The position numbers and the translations under genes are program-made. From Mycobacterium sp. (lineage in GTDB: Bacteria > Actinomycetota > Actinomycetes > Mycobacteriales > Mycobacteriaceae), in the NCBI GenBank assembly GCA_020438905.1, contig JAGQTQ010000071.1, positions 30,926 to 66,165 of the forward strand: DNA of 35,240 bases, written 5' to 3'. Below the pieces are notes generated by a model. That model saw only the letters and a program-made list of their open reading frames with translations, did not search any database and was not told the origin of the DNA. Shown here piece by piece: positions 9,087 to 16,893 of the stretch; position 1 is the first letter of the stretch; every line of letters starts with the position of its first letter.

Positions 9087-10739
9087 CCGCGACAGCGGCC
9101 CGGACACCGGCTGCCGCGCCACGGCGAGCATGTCCTGCACCGAGGTGAGCTTCACCCTGGGCCGACCGGAGGCCGCCCCCCGCGCAATCTCCTCGGCGTC
9201 GATCGCCCGCCATCCGTCGCCGTCGACGACGTCGGGCTGCCGCGCTCGCACCAGGCGTCCCAGCGCCGCAGGCCGGGGTACCGGGTCGTGGAGCAGTCCG
9301 GCGTTGAAGTCGTCGGCCAGCGCCGCGACGGTCTGCATGGCACAGGACTTGTTGGTACCGATGAATCCGGTCGGTCCGCGCTTGATCCACCCCGCGACGT
9401 ATGCACCGGTCACCGGGCTGCCGGTGCGCGGGTCGAGAACCCGGCCCGCCCGGTTGGGCACCACCGCCGCGGCGGGGTCGAAGGGCAGACCGGCGATCGG
9501 CTCCCCCCGATACCCGATGGAGGTGAGCACCAGCCCTGACTCGAAATTCACCGTCCCCGTGCCGCCGGTGCGCGCGAACTCGACCGCACGCACCCGGTCC
9601 GGGCCGAGGATGCGGCGGGGGGTCAGGCGGTAGGCCAGCCGGATTCGCGGACGGCGAGTTGGGCCGGCCGAATCCGGCAGCCCGGCGAGAACCTCCAGTT
9701 TGGCGCGGGTAACGGGATCCCGGGCGACCGCGAGGTCATCGGCGACCAGAGCCCGATCCCCGGCGTCGAGAACGACATCAGAGCGCGCGGCAAGCCCGAT
9801 CAGTTCGGGCAGGGTGAAGGCGGAGTCGGCCGGACCGCGGCGTGCCGCCACCACCACTTCCCGCACCGACGAGCCGCGCAGGGCCCGCAGCGCGGCATCG
9901 GAGATGTCGGTACCGGCAAGGCTGTCCGGGTCGGCGGTCAGGATCCGGGCGAGGTCCAGAGCGACGTTGCCGTTGCCGATGATGACCACCCGTTCGTGGC
10001 CGAGGTCGAGCCTCCGGTCGGCGAATCGGGGGTGCCCGTTGATCCATGCGACGGTCTCGGTCGCACTGCCAACCCCCGGTAACCCCGCCCCCTCCACCTC
10101 GAGCCTACGGTCGCCGGAAGCGCCGACCGCGTAGAGCACCGCATGATGGTGGCCCAGTAGCTCGCTATGCGAAAGATGTTGCCCCACTTCGACATTGAGG
10201 AAGTAGGAGAAACCGGGCGTGGCTGCGATCCGGTCGAACAGCGCGGTGATCGCCCTGGTCTCTCGGTGATCTGGAGCAACCCCGGCCCGCGCCAGGCCGT
10301 ACGGGGTGGGCAGCTTGTCGAACACGTTGACCGTGACGCCGGTCTGGGTCAGCAACTCGTCGGCGGCGTACATGCCGGCCGGGCCCGAGCCGACCACCGC
10401 CACCCTCAGACCAGGCCGGTCCATCCGCGGCGCCGGAGCCACCGGGGCCAACCGGGCCGTCAGCGGCGGCTTCTCCCCCGCCGGGCGGGGCGGGTAGTAG
10501 GCGGCGTTGACCGCGACGAAGGGCAGCTGTTCGGGTGTCAGCCGACTGTCGTGCCGGATCGCCCCAACCGGGCAGGCGGTCACACAGGCACCGCAGTCCA
10601 CACAGGCCACCGGGTCGATGTGAAGCATTTCGGCATCGGCGAATCCGGGTTCGTCAGGACTGGGGTGGATGCAGTTCACCGGGCAGGAGTAGACGCAGGA
10701 GCCGTCGCTGCAGCAGGACTGCGTGATGACGTGGGGCAT
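9039..10739 (-). CDS. fprB: FprB, ferredoxin-fused NADPH:ferredoxin reductase
   Basis: The 566-residue product fuses a bacterial ferredoxin (1-about 85) to an adrenodoxin-reductase-like flavoprotein. Cys9, Cys15, Cys19 and Cys23 lie in the first cluster region, and Cys46, Cys49, Cys52 and Cys56 form a CxxCxxCxxxCP [4Fe-4S] site. FAD binds at RVAVVGSGPAGMYAADEL (112-129) and NADPH at VVIIGNGNVALDLARIL (251-267); the C-terminal GWIKRGPTGFIGTNK is the ATG/FAD-closing motif of the family. M. tuberculosis FprB has 575 residues. It moves electrons from NADPH to iron-sulfur acceptors in the cytoplasm. It follows the diiron protein gene by 18 bp on the same strand, so the two are probably co-transcribed and FprB could reduce that enzyme. 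Its last 48 bp overlap citA. Confidence 0.95.
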   Translation of the reverse strand: MPHVITQSCCSDGSCVYSCPVNCIHPSPDEPGFADAEMLHIDPVACVDCGACVTACPVGAIRHDSRLTPEQLPFVAVNAAYYPPRPAGEKPPLTARLAPVAPAPRMDRPGLRVAVVGSGPAGMYAADELLTQTGVTVNVFDKLPTPYGLARAGVAPDHRETRAITALFDRIAATPGFSYFLNVEVGQHLSHSELLGHHHAVLYAVGASGDRRLEVEGAGLPGVGSATETVAWINGHPRFADRRLDLGHERVVIIGNGNVALDLARILTADPDSLAGTDISDAALRALRGSSVREVVVAARRGPADSAFTLPELIGLAARSDVVLDAGDRALVADDLAVARDPVTRAKLEVLAGLPDSAGPTRRPRIRLAYRLTPRRILGPDRVRAVEFARTGGTGTVNFESGLVLTSIGYRGEPIAGLPFDPAAAVVPNRAGRVLDPRTGSPVTGAYVAGWIKRGPTGFIGTNKSCAMQTVAALADDFNAGLLHDPVPRPAALGRLVRARQPDVVDGDGWRAIDAEEIARGAASGRPRVKLTSVQDMLAVARQPVSGPLSRLRRVGDLVPARHRLR

Positions 10740-10757
10740 CGAGGCAGGGGGCGACGA

Positions 10758-11783
10758 TCAGGCCGCGGGCAGGACGTGGCGGCGCTGGGGTTCGCTGCGG
10801 AACCGGTTGGGCGGGCCCTCGATCTGGCAGATCCGCCAGACCACCTTGGCCAACGGGTTCATCAAGCCGGTGTCGTAGCACAGCGTTCGCACGTCACCGA
10901 ACATGTCGCGCAACATCTGCCGGGAATCCGGCGACCGGAAGAACAGTTCCTTGCGGATTTCCCGGGGGATGCCGAACTCGGAGAAGAAACTGCGCGGCGG
11001 GACCAGGATCGCCTGACAGAGCACCCGCATGATGATCGGGACGTTCACCGACAGCAGGAGCCGTTGGCGCCGGTTGAGCCGGGGAAGGCGCTTGCGCAGG
11101 TACTCGTGGGCAAACGAGATGTGGCGGGCCTCCTCGGCGACATGGATGGCCATCACCTTCTCCATGATGGGGTGCAGCCGGCGCCCCTCGCCGCCCTCAC
11201 GCAACACCGCCTTCTGGGTGTGGTCGATGGGTTCTTCGCCGGCGATGACCCCGAAGAAGAACGGGATCGGCAGCGGTCCGGGCACCAGCGGTATCAGCGG
11301 GGACAGCCAGCGCAGCAACCGCGGCATTCCCGGCACGTCGGCCCCGACCCGGTTGACCATCTCCTGGAACATCATTGTGTGGTTGCACTCTTCGACCGCT
11401 TCGTGCATGCAGTACCGGTATTCCGGGGAGCCGTTGGGCACCCAGAACGAGTAGTTCATCAGGCCTCGAACGAGGATCGACTCGAACTGCAGACCCACCT
11501 TGGTGACGTTGGCCTGCCGCCATTGACCGATCGCGATCCGCTTGTCCACCGGCTGTGCGCGGTACCAGGGATGCCGACCGAGCGGATCGGATTCCGGCAG
11601 GATCCAGCGCTCATCGTCGCTGGTGACGGCAAACTCCGGGTCGTCCCAGTCGATGTCGGTGTAGGGGTTGAAGTTCCGGCGCACCGAACCCTCGGACAGG
11701 GCGGTCAGGGTTTCCACGTACGCGGCGTCGTCGCGGACCTCCATGTTGCGGCGCCAGCGCCTAACCATCCGGGTTCTCGCCAT
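10758..11783 (-). CDS. AurF-like diiron oxygenase family protein (Rv0885-like)
   Basis: The 341-residue protein carries a full set of likely diiron ligands: Glu101, Glu132-x2-His135 (EECNH), Glu183 or Glu184, His214, Glu218 and His221 (HVAEEARH). Spacing and positions closely follow the p-aminobenzoate N-oxygenase AurF (101, 136/139, 196, 223/227/230). Such enzymes activate O2 to oxidise amines or other groups; this substrate is unknown. A hydrophobic stretch about 155-182 (LLRWLSPLIPLVPGPLPIPF) may touch the membrane. The ATG at 11783 has a ribosome-binding site (GGGAGG). The downstream neighbour fprB, 18 bp away, supplies a plausible reductase. Divergent from serC across a region with repeated GGTACC boxes. 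Confidence 0.85.
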   Translation of the reverse strand: MARTRMVRRWRRNMEVRDDAAYVETLTALSEGSVRRNFNPYTDIDWDDPEFAVTSDDERWILPESDPLGRHPWYRAQPVDKRIAIGQWRQANVTKVGLQFESILVRGLMNYSFWVPNGSPEYRYCMHEAVEECNHTMMFQEMVNRVGADVPGMPRLLRWLSPLIPLVPGPLPIPFFFGVIAGEEPIDHTQKAVLREGGEGRRLHPIMEKVMAIHVAEEARHISFAHEYLRKRLPRLNRRQRLLLSVNVPIIMRVLCQAILVPPRSFFSEFGIPREIRKELFFRSPDSRQMLRDMFGDVRTLCYDTGLMNPLAKVVWRICQIEGPPNRFRSEPQRRHVLPAA

Positions 11784-11829
11784 GGACAGCCTCCCGTGGG
11801 GTTTACATAGGGGCGCTCGATGTCCAAAC

Positions 11830-11850
11830 GGTACCGCAGGTACCGGGTAC
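11830..11850. promoter_or_regulatory. GGTACC repeat cluster, possible operator
   Basis: GGTACC occurs at 11830-11835 and 11839-11844 with GGTAC again at 11846-11850, between the divergent AurF-like and serC genes. A TACCGT -10-like hexamer for the AurF-like gene (11833 to 11828) overlaps the first box. TGTCCA flanks both sides (11821 and 11851). Confidence 0.35.
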
Positions 11851-11910
11851 TGTCCATACCTTGGCGGGTTTGCCGGGGCGGCCGATTTCTGCTCCCGGGG
11901 CCTCGGATCC

Positions 11911-13050
<1,140 letters not shown>

Positions 13051-13111
13051 CCTCCGACGACTGGGCGTGTCCTATTCGTGATCTTTACGCGGGCTGGGTT
13101 AGAGTCCGATC

Positions 13112-13119
13112 AAAGGAGG
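13112..13119 (+). promoter_or_regulatory. Strong ribosome-binding site of sepH
   Basis: AAAGGAGG lies a few bases before GTG 13125 and fixes that start. A TAGAGT hexamer at 13100-13105 could be a -10 box giving a leader of about 12 nt. Confidence 0.55.
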
Positions 13120-13124
13120 TCGAC

Positions 13125-13910
13125 GTGCGGGAAATCACTTTGATCGGTCTCGATGTCGACGGCAAGCACATCATCTGCGAGGGCGGCCAACCGTCGGACA
13201 AGTTCCTCATCCGGCTCGATGACCGGTTGCGCGCGGCGGTTCGCGGCGACCGCGTCGGTCTGCTCCAGCAGAAGAGAGACAACGAGGTCAAAGGCGTGTT
13301 GCGTCCCAAGGACATTCAGTCTCGCATCCGGGCCGGCGCATCCGTGGAGGAGGTCGCCGAGTCCTCCGGCATGGAGCTCTCAAAAGTCGAACGCTTCGCC
13401 CATCCGGTGCTACTGGAACGGCAGCGCGCCGCCGAGTTGGCCACCGCCGCCCATCCCATCCTGGCCGACGGCCCGGCGGTCGAGACGCTGTTGGAGACGA
13501 TCGCCTCGGCGTTGTCAGAGCGCGGGCTGAGCACCGAGGCCACCACGTGGGACGCCTGGCGCACCGACGACGGCCGCTGGACGGTGCGGATGTCCTGGAC
13601 GGCGGGCCTCTCGGAGAATTTCGCGCACTTCCGATTCACCCCGGGTGCGCACGGCGGGACGGTCACGGCAATCGACGAAGCGGCCAGCGAATTGATCGAT
13701 CCCGAGTTCGAGCGTCCGCTGCGGCCGGTCGCCACGGTGGCGCAACTGGAGTTCGACCAGCCCGAACCAACCCCCACCCCCACCCCGGCCCCGGCCGCAT
13801 CCGCGACGCCGCATCCGCAACCCGCCACGCCCAAGCGCGGTAAGCGCAAGCCGGAAGTGCCCGCCTGGGAGGACGTCCTTCTCGGTGTGCGCACCAGCGG
13901 CGACCGCTAG
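13125..13910 (+). CDS. sepH: SepH-like cell division protein (DUF3071)
   Basis: The chosen GTG gives 261 residues; the frame is open further upstream but that part overlaps serC. The N-terminus REITLIGLDVDGKHIICE and the following region (about 1-170) form the DUF3071/SepH domain, including a helix-turn-helix-like segment (SRIRAGASVEEVAESSGMELSKVERF, described here in pieces: ASVEEVAESSGM then LSKVERF at about 75-90). The C-terminal part is Pro/Thr-rich (QPEPTPTPTPAPA, about 210-235) and basic, ending VPAWEDVLLGVRTSGDR. In Streptomyces and mycobacteria SepH promotes FtsZ assembly at the division site. The M. tuberculosis homologue is Rv0883c (253 residues). Position next to serC is conserved. 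Confidence 0.9.
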   Translation: MREITLIGLDVDGKHIICEGGQPSDKFLIRLDDRLRAAVRGDRVGLLQQKRDNEVKGVLRPKDIQSRIRAGASVEEVAESSGMELSKVERFAHPVLLERQRAAELATAAHPILADGPAVETLLETIASALSERGLSTEATTWDAWRTDDGRWTVRMSWTAGLSENFAHFRFTPGAHGGTVTAIDEAASELIDPEFERPLRPVATVAQLEFDQPEPTPTPTPAPAASATPHPQPATPKRGKRKPEVPAWEDVLLGVRTSGDR

Positions 13911-13953
13911 CCGGGCTGTCGGCTAGCCGGGCTGTCAGCTAGCCGAGCATCAG
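13906..13953. repeat. Three 16-bp repeats with CTAG between convergent genes
   Basis: Units 13906-13921, 13922-13937 and 13938-13953 (the last diverged) each begin gctagccg. The sepH stop lies in the first and the stop of the convergent DUF2537 gene in the third, so the array makes up the whole intergenic space. Confidence 0.8.
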
Positions 13954-14208
13954 CGCCAGCGTCACCGTCCAGCCGACGGCCACACCTACTGCGGCGCCGA
14001 GGACGAACCAGCGCCGCACCGGCCGCCGACGCCAGTCCCACAGTGTCGGCGCGAGGCCGCCGACCGCCACCAGGTTCAGTCCGATCGACACCACCGGGTT
14101 CACCCGGTTCATCCCCAAGCTCAAGACGACGATCGCTGTGGCGGTGACCGCGGCGACAAAGGCCGCGACCGCCAGACCGGTGCCCCACGGGGTCGAGTCG
14201 TCAGCCAC
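13939..14208 (-). CDS. Small membrane protein, DUF2537 family (Rv0882-like)
   Basis: The 89-residue product has three hydrophobic helices: about 9-31 (GLAVAAFVAAVTATAIVVLSL), 38-56 and 67-88, with a basic loop DWRRRPVRR between the second and third. This fits DUF2537, a mycobacterial integral membrane family of unknown function; Rv0882 has about 94 residues. The GTG start at 14208 is 4 bp after the stop of the methyltransferase gene on the same strand, so the pair is an operon, though no functional link is evident. It ends 28 bp from the convergent sepH stop. Confidence 0.82.
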   Translation of the reverse strand: MADDSTPWGTGLAVAAFVAAVTATAIVVLSLGMNRVNPVVSIGLNLVAVGGLAPTLWDWRRRPVRRWFVLGAAVGVAVGWTVTLALMLG

Positions 14209-14212
14209 CGGG

Positions 14213-15049
14213 TCAGGCTAGCTCCTCGGCAGACCGGACCCGCTCGTAGAAGGCCAGTGCGGCGGCGGTGGCGACGTTGAGCGAGTCGGTCCCGCGCGAC
14301 ATCGGCACCCGGACCCGGGCGTCGCTGGCCCGCATCACGGTCTCGGTCAGACCCGGCCCCTCCGCTCCGACGAGCACCGCGACCCTGTCCCCGGCCAGCC
14401 CCGTCATCGCGTCGGCCAGTGACACCGCCTGCGGGTGCGGGGTCATCGCCAGCAGTCGGAAGCCGCCATCGCGTAACAGTTCCAGGTCCGCCGGCCAGCA
14501 GGCCGCACGGGCGAACGGCACCAGCAGGGCGTGGCCCATGGACACCCGAACGGAACGCCGGTAGAGCGGATCGGCGCAGCCGGCGCCGAACACGATTCCG
14601 TCGACACCGAGTCCGGCGGCGTTGCGGAAGATCGAGCCGAGGTTCTCGTGGTCGTTGACCCCTTCGAGCACCGCCACCGTCCGGGCGCCGTCCAGGACGG
14701 TCGAAACAGCCAGTTCCACCGGACGCCGGGCGGCGGCCAGCACGCCCCGGTTGAGGTGGAAGCCCACCACGTCGGCCATCACCTCGGCCGTCGTCCGATA
14801 GCAGGTGATGTCCAGACCGGGGGCGGCCGCAGACAGGTCGTCGGCCAGTTCTGCCAGCCGGCGGTCGGTGCCCAACAGCGCGTGCGGGATGAACCGGGAA
14901 GCGAGCATGCGCCGAACCACCAGAACACCTTCGGCGATCACCAGACCCTTACCCGTGGGAAGGTCGGGCCGACGGTCGACACTGTTCAGATCGCGGAAGT
15001 CGTCGACCCGCGGGTCATCCGGGTCGGTGATGTCGATGACCGCCTGCAC
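14213..15049 (-). CDS. TrmH/SpoU-family RNA 2'-O-methyltransferase
   Basis: The 278-residue protein has an N-terminal substrate-binding L30e-like part (1-about 105) and a C-terminal SPOUT domain. The three SPOUT motifs are clear: NLGSIFRNAAGLGVDGI (motif 1, with the catalytic Arg/Asn), VLVGAEGPGLT (motif 2) and VRVPMSRGTDSLNVATAAAL (motif 3), which together form the knot that binds S-adenosylmethionine. It would methylate a ribose 2'-OH in rRNA or tRNA; which nucleotide is unknown. The M. tuberculosis homologue is Rv0881 (288 residues). The GTG start lies six bases after TAGGTT, so leaderless. It is divergent from the DUF2530 gene. Confidence 0.93.
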   Translation of the reverse strand: MQAVIDITDPDDPRVDDFRDLNSVDRRPDLPTGKGLVIAEGVLVVRRMLASRFIPHALLGTDRRLAELADDLSAAAPGLDITCYRTTAEVMADVVGFHLNRGVLAAARRPVELAVSTVLDGARTVAVLEGVNDHENLGSIFRNAAGLGVDGIVFGAGCADPLYRRSVRVSMGHALLVPFARAACWPADLELLRDGGFRLLAMTPHPQAVSLADAMTGLAGDRVAVLVGAEGPGLTETVMRASDARVRVPMSRGTDSLNVATAAALAFYERVRSAEELA

Positions 15050-15055
15050 GTCGAC

Positions 15056-15061
15056 AACCTA
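15056..15061 (-). promoter_or_regulatory. -10 box for leaderless methyltransferase mRNA
   Basis: TAGGTT, then GTCGAC, then GTG 15049. Confidence 0.5.
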
Positions 15062-15079
15062 CGCCCACCTTCGGTCGGT

Positions 15080-15085
15080 TACGGT
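15080..15085 (+). promoter_or_regulatory. -10 box for leaderless DUF2530 mRNA
   Basis: TACGGT, seven bases, then ATG 15093. It stands back to back with the methyltransferase -10 box, 18 bp apart. Confidence 0.45.
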
Positions 15086-15092
15086 GATCGCA

Positions 15093-15380
15093 ATGCCTGA
15101 CCACAAGCCCGGCTACAAGCCCGGACCAATCCCCCCGGAGCTGCCGGCCGCACTCTTGGATCCGCGGCCGGTGATCGGCGCCGGGGCGGCACTGTGGTCG
15201 CTGGCCGCGCTGGCCTCCTTCACGATTCCTGCGCTGCACACCTGGCGCCCGGTGACGATGGCCGGCCTCGCCGTGAGCCTGGTTGGGGTGTCGATCTTCA
15301 TCTGGCAACGCGCGGCGGCCCGACGGGGCGCCAAGGGCGCACAAACCGGACTCGAACCGACCGGACACCGAGAGAAATAG
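15093..15380 (+). CDS. Small membrane protein, DUF2530 family (Rv0879c-like)
   Basis: The 95-residue protein starts with a Pro/Lys-rich cytoplasmic segment (DHKPGYKPGPIPPELPAALL), then has two transmembrane helices, about 31-49 (VIGAGAALWSLAALASFTI) and 55-74 (MAGLAVSLVGVSIFIW), and ends in a basic tail (RAAARRGAKGA). This is the layout of DUF2530, an actinobacterial family with no known function; Rv0879c has about 91 residues. It is followed by the SRPBCC gene after 9 bp and probably shares its mRNA. The MarR regulator found next to it in M. tuberculosis (Rv0880) is absent. Confidence 0.82.
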   Translation: MPDHKPGYKPGPIPPELPAALLDPRPVIGAGAALWSLAALASFTIPALHTWRPVTMAGLAVSLVGVSIFIWQRAAARRGAKGAQTGLEPTGHREK

Positions 15381-15389
15381 GGGAACACC

Positions 15390-15845
15390 ATGGCAGCACC
15401 GCTCCTGACGGCCCAGATCGACATCGACGCACCGGTGAGCAAGGTCTGGGGCCTTATCTCGGATCTGAACCGGATGCCGCAGTGGAGCCCGCAGTGCCGA
15501 AAGATGAAGTTGCTCGGCGCGCTGCGACCCGGCGCGCGCACGCTCAACCTCAACCGGCGCGGCCTGCTGTTCTGGCCGACCACATCGACCATCACCGAGG
15601 TGATCCCGGAGCGCAGACTGGCCTTCCGGGTCGACATCAACCACTCGATCTGGACCTACGAATTGGAACCCACCGCCACCGGCACGCGGGTGACGGAATC
15701 GCGGCACGCCGAGAACGGGGTCACGACCGTCTCGACCGCGGTGACCAAAGCCGCGCTCGGCGGGGTGGACAGTTTCGAGAAGGAGCTCGTCGAGGGGATG
15801 AACCTCTCCCTGGCGCGGATCAAGGCCGCCGCCGAGAGCAGCTAG
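15390..15845 (+). CDS. SRPBCC (START-like) family protein
   Basis: The 151-residue product is a single SRPBCC/polyketide-cyclase-like domain: an N-terminal strand and helices (AQIDIDAPVSKVWGLISDLNRMPQWSP), a run of strands in the middle, and a long C-terminal helix (GGVDSFEKELVEGMNLSLARIK). These domains hold hydrophobic ligands in a deep cavity; the ligand here is unknown. A ribosome-binding site (AGGGG) precedes the ATG. The stop TAG (15843-15845) overlaps the convergent DUF3027 stop by sharing CTAG. Confidence 0.85.
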   Translation: MAAPLLTAQIDIDAPVSKVWGLISDLNRMPQWSPQCRKMKLLGALRPGARTLNLNRRGLLFWPTTSTITEVIPERRLAFRVDINHSIWTYELEPTATGTRVTESRHAENGVTTVSTAVTKAALGGVDSFEKELVEGMNLSLARIKAAAESS

Positions 15846-16735
15846 GTCTCTGCCTCGGGTTCGGGCCCCTCGGGTTCGGGCCCCTCGGGTTCGGGCCCCT
15901 CAGGTTCGGGCCCCTCAGGTTCGGGCCCCTCAGGTTCGGGCCCCGTCGGCGCGACGGCCTGGTCGACCTCGAGCACCCCGTCATCGAAAGGTGCGTGAGC
16001 CGGAGATCCGTGCCCCGGCGGGGCGGGTGTGTCCGAGTGCGCCCCACAGCCGAAGAAAAAGTCGACGACCTCACCGTCGGCGGATAGTTCGTTGCAGCAC
16101 ACCCCGAACCGCCTCCCGAGCGCCCCGGCCAGCGGCACCATGAACCCGCAGTCCCGGCAGACCCGCTTGGTGGATCGGGCCATCGCCGCCGTCGGCCCGT
16201 GGTCACCGTCGTGCCAGCGCTGGGCGGCCGCTTCGCGGCCGTAGGCACTGAGCACCCGGCGGCGGCCGAAACCGACCTCGACAGCGGTGTCGTCGATCAA
16301 TGGGTCGCCCGTCGCAGCAAACCCGGGAACCAGCCGCGGGTCATCCGGCAGCGGCGCCAGCAGATCCCCCGGGCCGAGATCCCCCGGCCGGACCCGCTGA
16401 TCCCAGGGCACCCACGGCGGGGCCAGCAGCGCCGTCGGCCCAGGCACCAGCACCACCTCGCTGATCGTGGCGTGCGCGGCGCCCGGATAGGCAGCCACCA
16501 CCACCGCCCACTGCCAGCCCTGGTAGCCGGGCATGACGGCGAGGAACCGATGGGTGGCAGCGGCCTCGTCCTGGAATGTCACGCCAAGATAGGCACCGAC
16601 CGTCTCGCCGCTGAACTCGACGATCGCCCGGCGGGCCTGTTCCACCGCGCCGCCGAGAACGGAGGCGACGGCGTCCGACGGCTCGCGCGGCTCGGCCGGG
16701 GGCGCGGATTCGTAGGTTCCGATCGAGGCGTCCAT
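15842..16735 (-). CDS. DUF3027 protein (Rv0877-like) with PEPEG repeat tail
   Basis: From ATG 16735 the protein has 297 residues. The core contains an actinobacterial DUF3027 domain with conserved HRFLAVMPGYQGWQWAVVVAAYPG and PPWVPWDQRVRPGDLGPGDL. Near the C-terminal end of the core are cysteines that look like a metal site (CRDCGF, then CCNE and CGAHSD). The last 32 or so residues are six near-perfect PEPEG repeats made by 15-bp units. Rv0877 has 262 residues, and the extra length here is mostly the repeat tail. An in-frame ATG at 16816 exists upstream, but it would overlap the likely promoter and start region of the divergent MFS gene. Function unknown; no signal peptide. Confidence 0.8.
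   Translation of the reverse strand: MDASIGTYESAPPAEPREPSDAVASVLGGAVEQARRAIVEFSGETVGAYLGVTFQDEAAATHRFLAVMPGYQGWQWAVVVAAYPGAAHATISEVVLVPGPTALLAPPWVPWDQRVRPGDLGPGDLLAPLPDDPRLVPGFAATGDPLIDDTAVEVGFGRRRVLSAYGREAAAQRWHDGDHGPTAAMARSTKRVCRDCGFMVPLAGALGRRFGVCCNELSADGEVVDFFFGCGAHSDTPAPPGHGSPAHAPFDDGVLEVDQAVAPTGPEPEGPEPEGPEPEGPEPEGPEPEGPEPEAET
15854..15943 (-). repeat. Six 15-bp repeats coding PEPEG
   Basis: Units of 15 bp run from 15854 to 15943. The first three read ctcgggttcgggccc and the last three ctcaggttcgggccc on the plus strand, so the array grew in two steps. The frame is kept. Confidence 0.9.
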
Positions 16736-16893
16736 CACCGACAATCTTGCCTCACCGGGCCCGAGAGCAGCCACACCGGTCGGCTGCAGCATGCTGGCGA
16801 CCGTCATGGGGGACAATCGTGGGCGTGTCTGGAAGCTGGCGTTCTTCTTCGGGCGCTGGTTCGCCCGCGGGTCCGCGCCGCGCCCATCCCGGT

